Part shown: positions 9,135 to 18,450 of the stretch, piece by piece | How the letters are laid out: every line of letters starts with the position of its first letter | Numbering within the stretch: the first letter of the stretch is position 1 | From: an uncultured Photobacterium sp. | Lineage (GTDB): Bacteria > Pseudomonadota > Gammaproteobacteria > Enterobacterales > Vibrionaceae | Reading direction: 5' to 3' | Assembly (NCBI RefSeq): GCF_947502415.1 | Contig: NZ_CANMZV010000006.1 | Span: 186,001-250,000 of the forward strand | Length of the DNA: 64,000 nt | Translations under genes and position numbers: made by a program | The notes under the pieces: generated by a model | Told to the model about the DNA's origin: nothing | The model's input: the letters and a program-made list of their open reading frames with translations, nothing else | Database searches by the model: none

Positions 9135-9932
9135 TTATAGTCGAATATGAACCAAAACCGGGGTCAGGCGATATTTCAAACTCGGTATTTTTGCAATCCA
9201 ACGCTGCCAGGGACGCCAACGGGAACAAGGGTGATCCAACGGGCTGTGACTACTGGCCAACTCCGCCCACGGCAACCAGTTAAGCACCTGGCGTATCGGA
9301 TCCCGATAACCGTGCCGATATTCGTCAGCCCCCATTTTTTTCGCCACAGCCGAACCACAACGATCGCCGGCAATCACCAGGCAAGCCTCAATCTGGCTGA
9401 AGTGGCAGCCGATACGCTGGATAAAGTTCGCTAGTTCACCATCACAGCATTGCAGCAGGGCCTGATCGCACAACAGTAATACCGGAGCATTACCCATCAC
9501 CGGGAGAGACTTGAGCCAGGACAGATCCGTCACCGACCCCGAGCGCATGGTATAGCGCTCACTGCGATGAAACAAACGCTGACGCCACAATAAGTTCTCA
9601 TCGGTATCAAGTTCAAACCAACGGCAACGGCCATTATCAAGACGATAAAAACGGGTATCTAACCCCGCACCGACATTAATAATCCAGCCGTTAGGGTGAC
9701 GCTTAAGAAACTGCTGAACCTGGCGATCACATTGCAGCGTTAAGGTGGCATGAAGCAACTGGCGCTCAGTCACATTACCTGACAAACAGTCTGGTTTGAG
9801 GTGACACTGGCTACAGGCAGCAGCTGCGACTGGATCATAAATGAGGCCATCATCGACCAGACTCTCGCGGCTACGCAGCCAGAGCGGTTGAAGCAAGGCA
9901 GTCGGTATGTGGTAGCGGGAAGAATTGGTCAT
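9135..9932 (-). CDS. SAM-dependent methyltransferase, leucine carboxyl methyltransferase (LCM) family
   Basis: 265 residues. GWIINVGAGLDTRFYRL is the SAM-binding motif I of the LCM/PPM1 family, followed by WFELDTDENL as the acidic post-I residue pair. The N-terminal part includes an unusual cysteine cluster, CSQCHLKPDC. I use the ATG at 9932 because GGAG is six bases before it; the ATG at 9938 touches that GGAG. The substrate is unknown; bacterial LCM-family proteins modify carboxyl groups of small molecules or proteins. A strong Fur box lies just upstream, so iron repression is likely. It lies convergently with nothing and reads toward the oxidase operon. Confidence 0.8.
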   Translation of the reverse strand: MTNSSRYHIPTALLQPLWLRSRESLVDDGLIYDPVAAAACSQCHLKPDCLSGNVTERQLLHATLTLQCDRQVQQFLKRHPNGWIINVGAGLDTRFYRLDNGRCRWFELDTDENLLWRQRLFHRSERYTMRSGSVTDLSWLKSLPVMGNAPVLLLCDQALLQCCDGELANFIQRIGCHFSQIEACLVIAGDRCGSAVAKKMGADEYRHGYRDPIRQVLNWLPWAELASSHSPLDHPCSRWRPWQRWIAKIPSLKYRLTPVLVHIRL

Positions 9933-9960
9933 TATCATCTCCAGATCGACACCAAGATAT

Positions 9961-9979
9961 GATAATGACTATCATTAAC
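9961..9979. promoter_or_regulatory. Fur box upstream of the LCM-family methyltransferase
   Basis: GATAATGACTATCATTAAC matches the 19-bp Fur consensus at 16 positions by my alignment. It is 28 bases upstream of the methyltransferase start codon, a position where bound Fur would block transcription. Confidence 0.75.
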
Positions 9980-9995
9980 CTTTGCAAAGCATTCT

Positions 9996-10021
9996 ATACA
10001 AAAAACAACCTATTTTTGTAT
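9996..10021 (-). terminator. AT-rich hairpin downstream of lexA
   Basis: ATACAAAAA at 9996-10004 pairs with TTTTTGTAT at 10013-10021. It lies 30 bases after the lexA stop and ends in a U-rich arm on the minus strand, so it may terminate lexA and shield the Fur-controlled promoter from read-through. Confidence 0.45.
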
Positions 10022-10050
10022 GCTTCAAGCAAAAGTCGATCTGCAGAATC

Positions 10051-10671
10051 TTACATCCAGTCTCCGTTGCGGATCACACCTACCGCAATGCCCTCAATAG
10101 ACAACTGCTGGTAGTTAAGATCAACCACAATCGGTTCAAACTCTTCGTTCTCGGCATGCAATAATACCTGGGAGCCTTTTTTCTCCAGGCGCTTCACTGT
10201 GACATCATCTTCAACACGGGCCACTACGACCTGACCGTTGTGGACATCCTGCGTTTTATGAACAGCAAGTAAATCACCATCCATAATACCGATATCTTTC
10301 ATACTCATACCGTTGACTCTTAGCAGGAAGTCAGCGCGAGGCTTGAACAATGCCGGGTCAACTTCATAGTGGGTTTCCACATGCTCCTGAGCAAGAATAG
10401 GCTCACCCGCAGCAACCTGGCCAATCAACGGCAAGCCTTGCTCGTCCGAGCCCTGATCAGTCACCAGAAGGCGAATACCTCGGGAAGCCCCGGGAATGAT
10501 CTCAATCACTTCTTTACGCGCCAATGCTTTCAGGTGTTCTTCGGCAGCATTGGCGGAACGGAATCCGAGTTCACGGGCTATTTCAGCACGTGTTGGCGGC
10601 ATTCCAGAATCTTCAATTTTTGCTTTGATTAAATCAAAGACTTCTTGTTGGCGCGGCGTTAACGGCTTCAT
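10051..10671 (-). CDS. lexA: SOS repressor LexA
   Basis: 206 residues. The N-terminal winged helix starts [19 protein letters not shown] and contains the recognition segment [23 protein letters not shown]. The self-cleavage Ala-Gly bond lies in [10 protein letters not shown], the nucleophilic Ser in [14 protein letters not shown] and the Lys in [10 protein letters not shown]. RecA filaments trigger cleavage and derepress DNA-repair genes. Two SOS boxes directly upstream show autoregulation. In E. coli dinF lies directly downstream; here a methyltransferase and the oxidase locus intervene. Confidence 0.98.
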   Translation of the reverse strand: MKPLTPRQQEVFDLIKAKIEDSGMPPTRAEIARELGFRSANAAEEHLKALARKEVIEIIPGASRGIRLLVTDQGSDEQGLPLIGQVAAGEPILAQEHVETHYEVDPALFKPRADFLLRVNGMSMKDIGIMDGDLLAVHKTQDVHNGQVVVARVEDDVTVKRLEKKGSQVLLHAENEEFEPIVVDLNYQQLSIEGIAVGVIRNGDWM

Positions 10672-10679
10672 GACTCACC

Positions 10680-10715
10680 CTGTCTGTTTATACAGTTCAC
10701 TGTGAGTATATCCAG
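10680..10715. promoter_or_regulatory. Two tandem LexA (SOS) boxes
   Basis: CTGTCTGTTTATACAG at 10680-10695 fits CTGT-N8-ACAG exactly. CTGTGAGTATATCCAG at 10700-10715 has one mismatch in the right half. The centres are 20 bases apart, on one face of the helix, as in E. coli lexA. They start nine bases upstream of the lexA start codon. Confidence 0.92.
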
Positions 10716-11005
10716 TGTTCACAAGCTTGAAAAGGTAATTGTTTACGAAAAGAGCGATTTCCCTTTCGGGCTAAGCGGGGTGTGCTTTCCACTCCGGGCT
10801 TTTTGGTGTTTAAGTCCGGCGAAAAACAGTATAAATTCTCGGAAAAATGTAATACGCAGCTAGCATCACTAAATAGAACAATAAGTTACTGAAAAAGTGA
10901 TTCAAAAATAATATTTAACCAAAAGTATGTGGCATTTCACAGCAAATCTACCCGCATTTTCTGCTATCCTTGCCACGCATTAAGAATTCGAGGCTAGTAA
11001 AAGAT
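10716..11005. other. Divergent lexA/plsB intergenic region
   Basis: With the SOS boxes, this region separates lexA from plsB by 334 bases. A G/C-rich imperfect hairpin around 10775-10798 followed by five T (10800-10804) looks like a weak plus-strand terminator or attenuator ahead of plsB. The rest is AT-rich and shows nothing definable. Confidence 0.35.
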
Positions 11006-13456
11006 ATGTCAAGTTGGCAGAAAATCTATCGAAATTTATTGAATTTGCCGCTTTCTCTGCTGGTTAAAACTCATTCCATCCCTTCAGATCCAATGGCGGA
11101 TCTGGAATTAGATTTAGAACGACCGATTATCTATATTCTGCCGTTTTGTTCTAACACCGATTTAATGACACTACGCAGCAGCACCGAGGCACTGGGATTG
11201 CCCGACCCGCTGCAACCACTAGAGATCGGCGGCAAATCATACATCCGCTATGTATTCATTTCCGAAGGTCCGAGCGTATTTGGCTCTGACGGCGAACTCC
11301 CGCAGAAATCCATCGACCTGTTCACTGCTCTGCTTGAACAGCACAAACAAGATAGCGAGCTGGATATCCAGGTTGTTCCGGCATCGATCCTTTGGGGCCG
11401 CAAGCCCGGCAAAGAAGACAACCAGAAACCAACCCTGCGCCCACTTAACGGACCAGAGAAATTCTTTACCATTATGGCCCATGGCCGCGACTGTATGGTG
11501 CGTCTGAGCCCAGCAGTTTCGCTGCGCTATATGGCCGATCACCACGGCACTGATGATTCGATTGCCCACAAGCTGGCCCGTGTAGCTAAAATCCACTTCT
11601 CTCGTCAGCAACTGGCCGCCTCCGGCCCTAAGCTTCCGGATCGCCAGGCCCTGTTCAAACGCCTGCTGGCATCCAAGGCAATTGAAAAAGTTGTGGCTGA
11701 AGAAGCACAAAGCCGTGATGTACCGATAGAGAAAGTGCGTAAAGAAGCCATCGACATGATGGAAGAGATTGCGGCCGATTTCTCCTATTCACTGATCAAG
11801 CGCGGCGAGCGTTTCCTCGGCTGGCTGTGGAACAAGCTCTACCAGGGGCTGAACATACATAATGCCCAACGGGTACGCAAACTGGCGCAAGATGGCCACG
11901 AGATTGTCTACGTTCCCTGCCACCGCAGCCACATGGACTACTTGCTGCTGTCCTACGTCCTGTACCGCGAAGGCCTGGTACCACCGCATATCGCAGCCGG
12001 TATCAACCTTAACTTCTTCCCGGCCGGACCAATCTTCCGCCGTGGCGGTGCTTTCTTTATCCGTCGTAGCTTCAAAGGCAACCGCCTGTATTCCACCGTG
12101 TTCCGCGAGTACCTGGCCGAGCTGTTTGCCAAAGGCTACTCCGTAGAATACTTCAGCGAAGGAGGCCGCTCCCGGACCGGCCGTCTGCTACCGGCCAAAA
12201 CCGGGATGCTGTCAATGACCATCCAGGCAATGCTACGCGGCCTGAACCGCCCGGTAACTCTGGTACCGGTCTACATTGGCTACGAGCATGTCATGGAAGT
12301 GGCAACTTATGCCAAAGAACTCCGCGGCAAACGCAAGGAAAAAGAAAACGTCGGTCAGGTGCTGCGTACCCTGCGCAAGCTACGCAACCTTGGTCAAGGT
12401 TATGTGAACTTCGGAGAGCCAATTTCACTGAACCACTACCTCAATGAAAATGTGCCGGAATGGCATCAGGACATTGACCCGATTGAGCCGCAACGCCCAC
12501 AATGGCTGAGTCCTGCCGTTAATGATCTGGCCAACAAGATGATGACTCACATCAACGATGCGGCTGCGACTAACGCCCTGACCCTGTGTGCCCTGGCTCT
12601 GCTCTCGGCACGCCAGCGTGCGCTGAGCCGCGAAGAACTGGAGCAGCAGATTGATTGCTATCTGCAACTGCTGCGCAATGTCCCGTATTCAAACCAATGT
12701 ACCATGCCGGATAACAATGCGGAGACGCTGGTCAAACACGCGATTGAAATGGATAAATTCATTGTCGAGCGCGACAGTCTGGGTGATATCGTTTCACTAA
12801 ACCGTCAACAATCAATCCTGATGACCTACTACCGCAACAACATTATCCACTTGTTTGCGTTGCCATCACTGATCGCCCATATTGTGGTCCAGCACCAGCG
12901 CCTGAGCGTTGCGGCTATCCACGAACAGGTCGAGTTGTTATACCCGTTCCTCAAATCCGAGCTATTCCTGCGCTTTGAGAAAGATGAACTGGCAGAGGTT
13001 ATCGATGCCCAGATCAACGAGCTGATCCGCCAGCGCCTGATCCTGAAAGACGGTAACGACATTGCCCTGAACAGTGCCCGTATCGGTCCATTGCAGCTGC
13101 TTGCCCGTACCATCACCGAGACCCTGCAACGCTATGCGATTGCCCTGACCCTGCTACGTTCAGAACCGCAGCTGATGAAGAGTGATCTTGAGCAGCAAAG
13201 TCAGATGATGGCCCAGCGTCTGAGCCGCCTGCACGGTATTAATGCACCGGAATTTTTCGACAAAGGTGTATTTGCAACCTTGGTGAAAACCCTGCGCAGC
13301 GAAGGCTACCTTAACGAAGAGTGCCACGCCGTCTCCCGCCCGGTTGAAAATCTGGCTGAGCTACTTGCAGCCTTAGTTTCTCCGGAGGTCAAACTGACCA
13401 TACAGGCAGTAATGAACCGGGAAGACAAAGTAGAAGAGCCCGAGTCAACAGCCTAA
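11006..13456 (+). CDS. plsB: Glycerol-3-phosphate 1-O-acyltransferase
   Basis: 816-residue inner-membrane-associated enzyme that acylates position 1 of sn-glycerol-3-phosphate, the first step of phospholipid synthesis. The catalytic HX4D is in [13 protein letters not shown] near residue 310, with further acyltransferase blocks [28 protein letters not shown] and [15 protein letters not shown] choose ATG at 11006 ([19 protein letters not shown]), which aligns with the E. coli start, rather than an in-frame start 36 bases earlier. It competes with GlpD for glycerol-3-phosphate. A clear terminator follows. Confidence 0.97.
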   Translation: MSSWQKIYRNLLNLPLSLLVKTHSIPSDPMADLELDLERPIIYILPFCSNTDLMTLRSSTEALGLPDPLQPLEIGGKSYIRYVFISEGPSVFGSDGELPQKSIDLFTALLEQHKQDSELDIQVVPASILWGRKPGKEDNQKPTLRPLNGPEKFFTIMAHGRDCMVRLSPAVSLRYMADHHGTDDSIAHKLARVAKIHFSRQQLAASGPKLPDRQALFKRLLASKAIEKVVAEEAQSRDVPIEKVRKEAIDMMEEIAADFSYSLIKRGERFLGWLWNKLYQGLNIHNAQRVRKLAQDGHEIVYVPCHRSHMDYLLLSYVLYREGLVPPHIAAGINLNFFPAGPIFRRGGAFFIRRSFKGNRLYSTVFREYLAELFAKGYSVEYFSEGGRSRTGRLLPAKTGMLSMTIQAMLRGLNRPVTLVPVYIGYEHVMEVATYAKELRGKRKEKENVGQVLRTLRKLRNLGQGYVNFGEPISLNHYLNENVPEWHQDIDPIEPQRPQWLSPAVNDLANKMMTHINDAAATNALTLCALALLSARQRALSREELEQQIDCYLQLLRNVPYSNQCTMPDNNAETLVKHAIEMDKFIVERDSLGDIVSLNRQQSILMTYYRNNIIHLFALPSLIAHIVVQHQRLSVAAIHEQVELLYPFLKSELFLRFEKDELAEVIDAQINELIRQRLILKDGNDIALNSARIGPLQLLARTITETLQRYAIALTLLRSEPQLMKSDLEQQSQMMAQRLSRLHGINAPEFFDKGVFATLVKTLRSEGYLNEECHAVSRPVENLAELLAALVSPEVKLTIQAVMNREDKVEEPESTA

Positions 13457-13488
13457 CGCGATACAATCGAGAAGAAACACGACGCTAA

Positions 13489-13517
13489 GCAGGCCTTTTC
13501 GGCCTGCTTTTTTTTTT
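13489..13517 (+). terminator. Rho-independent terminator of plsB
   Basis: GCAGGCC (13489-13495), loop TTTTC, GGCCTGC (13501-13507), then ten T. Confidence 0.95.
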
Positions 13518-13740
13518 GCTATTTTCATCTAAAAACATGTATGAGCAGCTTTAGGGCTACGATGTACCAATAACTCCCAATGCTGTACACAGAACAAGCC
13601 CAACAGGTAATGGATTGTTATTTATCAATTTTAATTGACGTCACCTAAGCTACCACGCAAGAGGCGTACAGCCGGTACAGCTTTTGATTAGTAGGAGGGT
13701 CAAAACCTCCTACTCCAGCATTCGAAGGCACCTTTAAAAT
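13518..13740. other. Noncoding stretch between plsB and ubiA
   Basis: No gene seen. It contains a direct repeat of GTACAGC (around 13666-13681) and an 8-bp inverted repeat, GTAGGAGG at 13691-13698 with CCTCCTAC at 13706-13713. The inner five pairs with a 7-base loop resemble a tRNA T-arm, but no other tRNA parts are found around it. Confidence 0.4.
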
Positions 13741-13744
13741 AAAA

Positions 13745-13766
13745 AAAGCGCCTTAAGGCGCTTTTT
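13745..13766. terminator. Bidirectional terminator before ubiA end
   Basis: AAAGCGCC and GGCGCTTT flank TTAA, with A and T tracts on either side, so it can act for ubiA on the minus strand and for any plus-strand read-through from plsB. Confidence 0.85.
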
Positions 13767-13788
13767 AAAATCAACAGTCAGCAGCAGA

Positions 13789-14643
13789 TCAGCCAAGGCA
13801 AGCACTCACAGCGATACCTATACATACCAGCATGCCAACGTAGTTATTGTTTAGGAACGCCCTGAAGCAGGGTTCACGGTCACGCCCCCGGAGCAGCATC
13901 TGCTGATAAACAAACAAGGCCGAGGCCAGCAGCAGGAACCAGAAATAAACCTGGCCCAGCGACAACATCGCACCAACGGCAATCAGAAATACCAGTGTAC
14001 CGAGCTGCAATAACCCGATAATAATTTTATCGAATCGGCCGAACAGAATCGCTGTCGACTTGATCCCGACTTTGAGGTCGTCATCCCGGTCAACCATCGC
14101 ATACTGAGTATCGTAGGCAATAGTCCACAAAATATTAGCCATGAACAGAAGCCAAGCGACCGTTGGCAGCTCACCGGCCTGTGCCGCATAAGCCATCGGG
14201 ATCGACCAGCCAAACGCCACGCCCAATACCAGCTGCGGCAAATGGGTATAACGCTTCATAAACGGATAGGCCGCAGCAAGCAGCAAACCAACGACAGACA
14301 GCATGATAGTCAAGGTGTTCATGGTCAGCACCAGCAAGAAAGACACCAGTACCAACAAACCAAACAGACCCAACGCTTCACGCTCTGTCACCTTGCCCGA
14401 CGGCATCGGCCGCTGAGCAGTCCGTTTAACATGACCATCAAAGTTTCGATCAGCAAAGTCATTAATCACACAGCCAGCAGCCCGCATGAAAATCACTCCA
14501 AATACAAAAACCACCAGGACATGCGGATCCGGCAAACCGTCGGCGGCAAGAAACAATGCCCACAAGGTCGGCCAAAGCAGTAGCAAACTACCAATCGGAC
14601 GATCAAACCGTGCTAATTGCCAATAGGCCTTCGCTTTGCTCAT
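13789..14643 (-). CDS. ubiA: 4-hydroxybenzoate octaprenyltransferase
   Basis: 284-residue membrane prenyltransferase that attaches the polyprenyl tail to 4-hydroxybenzoate in ubiquinone synthesis. Both aspartate-rich motifs are present: [15 protein letters not shown] near residue 70 and [13 protein letters not shown] near 190. The ATG at 14643 overlaps the ubiC stop codon (ATGA); a TTG six bases upstream has a better-spaced AAGGAG and could also be used. It is translationally coupled to ubiC, which makes its substrate. Confidence 0.97.
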   Translation of the reverse strand: MSKAKAYWQLARFDRPIGSLLLLWPTLWALFLAADGLPDPHVLVVFVFGVIFMRAAGCVINDFADRNFDGHVKRTAQRPMPSGKVTEREALGLFGLLVLVSFLLVLTMNTLTIMLSVVGLLLAAAYPFMKRYTHLPQLVLGVAFGWSIPMAYAAQAGELPTVAWLLFMANILWTIAYDTQYAMVDRDDDLKVGIKSTAILFGRFDKIIIGLLQLGTLVFLIAVGAMLSLGQVYFWFLLLASALFVYQQMLLRGRDREPCFRAFLNNNYVGMLVCIGIAVSACLG

Positions 14644-15188
14644 TTCCAACTTTGAGTCTCCTTCGCATAAACCGGGGCCGCTTCTAAAAAGAGCTCTGCC
14701 ACCAGCAGGGGTTTACCGTTAATCCACAACCGTGAACGCCGGGCCCACATCGGCTCTTCAGGAGTGCCGACATTCGCCACCACCAAGGCATCACGCCGGG
14801 CACTGCGATCAGTAAAGACCCTAAAGCCCAACGGCATTTCGCCCAACTGCTCGAGATCGCTCTCCTGACCGGTCAGAGTCGACAGAGGGATCAAAGTACG
14901 GGCAAAAACCCAAGCGACTCCATCTCCCTTCAGCACAACTTTACGTACCAGACAGTCAACATCACCAATCAATGCCCGTTCGTCGTCCGTCAGCTGTGAC
15001 TTTCCAATCTTCAACTGCTCAATCAATGACACACTAAAATGGTCACAATGGCGCTGAAAACGGCGTGATAACGAGTCCGGTTCAAGCAACCAATGCCCAA
15101 ACTCAGTCCCTTCAATGGCCGTTTCTGCCGGTGCCTGCCATCTGGCACGAGCCAATAAGGGTTTATATAACTGCTTGAATTTCGACAT
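14640..15188 (-). CDS. ubiC: Chorismate pyruvate-lyase
   Basis: 182 residues. It splits chorismate into 4-hydroxybenzoate and pyruvate, the committed step of ubiquinone synthesis, in the cytosol. Family segments seen are [38 protein letters not shown] with the active-site Arg, and [16 protein letters not shown]; the closing [21 protein letters not shown] has the conserved Arg and Glu. It starts after GGAAAG and overlaps ubiA, as in E. coli. Confidence 0.95.
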   Translation of the reverse strand: MSKFKQLYKPLLARARWQAPAETAIEGTEFGHWLLEPDSLSRRFQRHCDHFSVSLIEQLKIGKSQLTDDERALIGDVDCLVRKVVLKGDGVAWVFARTLIPLSTLTGQESDLEQLGEMPLGFRVFTDRSARRDALVVANVGTPEEPMWARRSRLWINGKPLLVAELFLEAAPVYAKETQSWK

Positions 15189-15346
15189 CTTTCCAATAAA
15201 AATCCCACCAACCAGTCATCTAGGGCTTGGTAGAATACGGTTAATTTATTACCATGAGGAAACACTATTGTAGCAAGCTGTAACGGGTACGAATATCGTT
15301 ACGATCGAAAGAAAGCAATTCATTACCTTAAAAGGCCGACAAATCC

Positions 15347-15772
15347 ATGAGTGTAATAATGAAACCGACAATCCTAGGCATCACCCTTTTCTTTGCCGCA
15401 CTGCTGGCACCGATTTACGCTTCGGCTGAAGAAAGTCCAGCTGCTACCCCGCAATACACTTATTACACCCTGGCTCCGGATATTACGACAAACTATTTCA
15501 CCCAAGGAAAACGCATTGGCTATCTACGGCTGCAGGTCGACCTGATGGTGGCCGATCCTGAGCTGATAAAAGACGTCGAGCACCACGCGCCGCTGATCCG
15601 TGACGCTATCATCAGCATCATTGGCCACCAACCTGAAGCCAAGATAAAATCACTGGCCGGACGTGAAAGTATCCGACAAGCTTGCCTCAATAAAGCCAAT
15701 GAGCTCCTGATTGCGGAAACCAACCGAAAAATACTGACCGAGCTGTTGTTTACTAAATACCTCTACCAGTAA
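15347..15772 (+). CDS. FliL-domain periplasmic protein
   Basis: 141 residues: N-terminal hydrophobic segment (ILGITLFFAALLAPIYASA) that looks like a cleavable signal peptide, then a FliL-type domain with PDITTNYFTQGKRIGYLRLQVDLMV, the run HHAPLIRDAIISIIGHQ and the ending NRKILTELLFTKYLYQ. FliL at flagellar motors is a membrane-anchored stomatin-like protein, but this copy is not near flagellar genes and is next to ubiC, an arrangement I recall from other vibrios. Two in-frame ATGs (15347 and 15359) are possible starts. Function unknown; flagellar involvement is not shown. Confidence 0.75.
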   Translation: MSVIMKPTILGITLFFAALLAPIYASAEESPAATPQYTYYTLAPDITTNYFTQGKRIGYLRLQVDLMVADPELIKDVEHHAPLIRDAIISIIGHQPEAKIKSLAGRESIRQACLNKANELLIAETNRKILTELLFTKYLYQ

Positions 15773-15821
15773 TACAAAATTGAATAATAATCTGGCCTAG
15801 CGGCGAGAATTAAGAGGTAAC

Positions 15822-15849
15822 AAAAAAGCGCTCAGTGAGCGCTCTTTTT
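15822..15849. terminator. Bidirectional terminator between the FliL-domain gene and glpD
   Basis: GCGCTCA (15828-15834) and TGAGCGC (15836-15842) with flanking A and T tracts serve the two convergent genes. Confidence 0.9.
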
Positions 15850-15862
15850 AATCATCTTTGCA

Positions 15863-17383
15863 TTACGCTGCGGCAACCGAGCGAGCTTCTCGCTGAGCAT
15901 CGATATAGTCCGCGACCGCTTGCTGCTGCCCGGCATCAAGATACAAACCCAGCTTGCTACGTCGCCACAAGACATCCTCGGCAACCTGAACGAACTCATA
16001 AACCATCAGGTAGTCCAGCTCCCTTGCATACAGCCCTTCGCCAAAATGCAGGCCCATATCGGCTTCGCAATTAGCTCCTTCCAATAGCTTAAGGGCACAG
16101 GTACCGTAATTCGTTGCCATCCGCTCAGCGGTAAAGTCCGATAACCACGGGCATTGTTGCTGTAGCTTGACCGCGAACTGCCGGGCATCAAAGCCAGCTT
16201 CGCCACCGGGCAGGTAGGCATCAGCCGTCCAGGAGGTGCCCATGTTCGGGAAAAACGGGGCCAGCTTAGTCATCGCGGCCTCAGCCAGCTTGCGGTAGGT
16301 CGTCAGCTTGCCACCAAAAATCGACAGCAGCGGCACATTCCCCTCTTCCTGTTCAAGCTCAATCGTATAGTCACGGGTGATCGCCTGCGGTGAATCCGAC
16401 TCATCATCACAGAGCGGCCGGACACCACTGTAGGTCCATACCACGTCTTCACGTTGCAGCTTGCTGGAAAAATGGTTGTTATAGACATCAAGCAGATAGC
16501 TAACTTCATTCTCATCAATAACCACTTCTCGAGGATCGCCCTGATATTCGACATCCGTTGTTCCAATGATAGAGAAACGATCCAGATAAGGGATCACAAA
16601 CACAATGCGGCTATCTTCATTTTGCAGAATGTATGCCTGAGGCTGCTCATGTACTCGCGGCACCACAATGTGTGAACCTTTGATCAACCGGATATTTCGC
16701 GGTGATGCCGTTTCCAGACTCTGATCATAAAAGGCCTTCACCCACGGACCGGCAGCATTCACCAAGGCATGAGCCTGACGCTCAAACGTTTCACCAGACA
16801 AGGTATCACGAACCGTGACCCGCCAAAGCTTCCCATCCTTGACGGCTTTCTCCACCTTACAGCGGTTACGGACTTCACCACCGCGGGCTGCCACTTCCAT
16901 GATATTCAGTATGACCAGGCGAGCATCATCAACCCAGCAATCAGAGTATTCAAACCCTTTGGTAATTTCCGGGATCAATACCGAATCTTTACCAAATGTC
17001 ACTCCGTGGCTGGCAGGCAACGTCGTCCGCTTACCCAAATGGTCATAAAGAAACAGACCGGCGCGTATCATCCAGGCTGGGCGCAAATGTGGGCGGTGCG
17101 GCAAACGAAAACGCATAGGGCGAGCAATGTGCGGCACTTTTCGAAGCAGTACCTCACGCTCAGCCAGTGCTTCGCCCACCAGGCGAAACTCGTAATGCTC
17201 GAGGTAGCGCAACCCGCCGTGGATCAACTTGGAACTAGCTGACGACGTCGCCGATGCAAAGTCCGTCGCTTCAAACAAGCCCACGCGTAACCCACGCCCT
17301 GCTGCATCAGCAGCAATACCAGCACCGTTAATTCCGCCACCGACGACAATCAAATCCAAGACTTCCGTTGTTGCTTCCCGCAT
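15863..17383 (-). CDS. glpD: Aerobic glycerol-3-phosphate dehydrogenase
   Basis: 506-residue FAD flavoprotein of the inner membrane that oxidises sn-glycerol-3-phosphate to dihydroxyacetone phosphate and reduces ubiquinone. The dinucleotide fold is LIVVGGGINGAGIAADAAGRGL, followed by SSKLIHGGLRYLEHYEF and the C-terminal FGGKLTTYRKLAE. ATG at 17383 has GAGG six bases upstream; a start 27 bases further out would run into the operator. A perfect GlpR operator lies 43 bases upstream. It ends at the shared terminator near 15835. Confidence 0.97.
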   Translation of the reverse strand: MREATTEVLDLIVVGGGINGAGIAADAAGRGLRVGLFEATDFASATSSASSKLIHGGLRYLEHYEFRLVGEALAEREVLLRKVPHIARPMRFRLPHRPHLRPAWMIRAGLFLYDHLGKRTTLPASHGVTFGKDSVLIPEITKGFEYSDCWVDDARLVILNIMEVAARGGEVRNRCKVEKAVKDGKLWRVTVRDTLSGETFERQAHALVNAAGPWVKAFYDQSLETASPRNIRLIKGSHIVVPRVHEQPQAYILQNEDSRIVFVIPYLDRFSIIGTTDVEYQGDPREVVIDENEVSYLLDVYNNHFSSKLQREDVVWTYSGVRPLCDDESDSPQAITRDYTIELEQEEGNVPLLSIFGGKLTTYRKLAEAAMTKLAPFFPNMGTSWTADAYLPGGEAGFDARQFAVKLQQQCPWLSDFTAERMATNYGTCALKLLEGANCEADMGLHFGEGLYARELDYLMVYEFVQVAEDVLWRRSKLGLYLDAGQQQAVADYIDAQREARSVAAA

Positions 17384-17425
17384 AGCACACCTCAATCGAA
17401 ATTTAGCCAACTCAAAAATGTTCGT

Positions 17426-17447
17426 TTATGTTCGATATCGAACATAA
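17426..17447. promoter_or_regulatory. GlpR operator of glpD
   Basis: A perfect 22-bp palindrome made of TTATGTTCGAT followed by ATCGAACATAA. It matches the TATGTTCG half-sites known for GlpR. An extra half-site AATGTTCG lies at 17417-17424, suggesting cooperative binding. Confidence 0.88.
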
Positions 17448-17524
17448 TAGACCATCAATTGATTGAGATCATCCTTTTTTGTTTTCGATTTGTTACAAAA
17501 ACCCTGCTATTAATATGGATTTAA

Positions 17525-17553
17525 CAAAAAAGGGCTGCCATTTCTGGCAGCCC
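17525..17553 (-). terminator. Rho-independent terminator of glpR
   Basis: GGGCTGCC (17532-17539) and GGCAGCCC (17546-17553); on the minus strand the hairpin is followed by six T. Confidence 0.88.
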
Positions 17554-17591
17554 GCTTATAAAAAATCGGCAATATCGTGACAATTGGCGAA

Positions 17592-18353
17592 CTAGCGAAT
17601 GATCTCGGTATGGATTTCGTTTTCCACCAAACGCTTGGACAGTTCAGACGGTGGTTCCTGATCAGTAAACAACATATCTATCTGACTGATGTCACCTAGG
17701 TTAACCATGGCATTACGACCAAATTTGGTATGGTCGACGCCAAGCATCACACAACGACTGTTTTCGATAATGGCCTGCTTGACCCTAACTTCATGGTAGT
17801 CGAAATCCAGCAATGAACCATCCAAATCAATGCCGCTGATCCCCATAATGCCAAAGTCCAGCCGGAACTGAGAGATAAAGTCCAGGGTCGCCTCACCAAC
17901 AATCCCACCGTCGCGATTACGCACCTCACCACCGGCCAGGATAACCCGGAAATCATCTTTGCAAGTCAGGATACTGGCGACATTTAAGTTATTGGTCACG
18001 ATGCGCAGGTCATTGTGATCGAGCAAAGCACGGGCAACCGCTTCAGGTGTCGTACCGATATCAATAAATAACGTAGCTCCGTCAGGGATATGCTTCACCA
18101 TTGCCAGAGCAATACTGTCCTTCTCGGCCAGCTGCATCACTTTTCGGGTAGTGTATGAGGTATTGACGGAACTTGAAGGAATGGTCGCACCACCATGATG
18201 ACGGCGAATTTGATTATCCGCGGCCAACTCGTTTAAATCACGACGGATTGTTTGCGGGCTCACGTTAAAACGCTCAACCAGATCGTCAGTGCTGACGTAA
18301 CCATGGGTTTTAACGAGATCGATAATTTCCTGATGACGTTTGCTTTGCTTCAC
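17592..18353 (-). CDS. glpR: Glycerol-3-phosphate regulon repressor
   Basis: 253-residue DeoR-family repressor, the length of E. coli GlpR. The helix-turn-helix is VSTDDLVERFNVSPQTIRRDLN, followed by RRHHGGATIPSSS, and the effector-binding domain has FIDIGTTPEA and GGEVRNRDGGIVGEATL. I start at GTG 18353 (VKQSKRHQEII), which aligns with E. coli MKQTQRH; longer starts would cross a 12-bp hairpin. Glycerol-3-phosphate releases it from operators such as the one at glpD. Here it follows glpT rather than glpEG. Confidence 0.95.
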   Translation of the reverse strand: MKQSKRHQEIIDLVKTHGYVSTDDLVERFNVSPQTIRRDLNELAADNQIRRHHGGATIPSSSVNTSYTTRKVMQLAEKDSIALAMVKHIPDGATLFIDIGTTPEAVARALLDHNDLRIVTNNLNVASILTCKDDFRVILAGGEVRNRDGGIVGEATLDFISQFRLDFGIMGISGIDLDGSLLDFDYHEVRVKQAIIENSRCVMLGVDHTKFGRNAMVNLGDISQIDMLFTDQEPPSELSKRLVENEIHTEIIR

Positions 18354-18376
18354 TACAGACGATGCTCCTAGTTGCA

Positions 18377-18404
18377 ACAAGGCTTCGCGAATGCGAAGCC
18401 TTGT
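18377..18404 (-). promoter_or_regulatory. Strong hairpin between glpT and glpR
   Basis: ACAAGGCTTCGC at 18377-18388 pairs perfectly with GCGAAGCCTTGT at 18393-18404. No U tract follows on the minus strand, so it is more likely an mRNA-stabilising or attenuating structure than a simple terminator. It occupies the 5' leader of glpR. Confidence 0.7.
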
Positions 18405-18450
18405 CATATTACCTAGAGCGTTACTAAGATGCCAATGATGGCGCTCTCAA

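Noticed and set aside
15347..15772. Flagellar locus suggested by the FliL domain
   Set aside because: No other flagellar gene is within the window, and the protein sits between ubiC and glpD.
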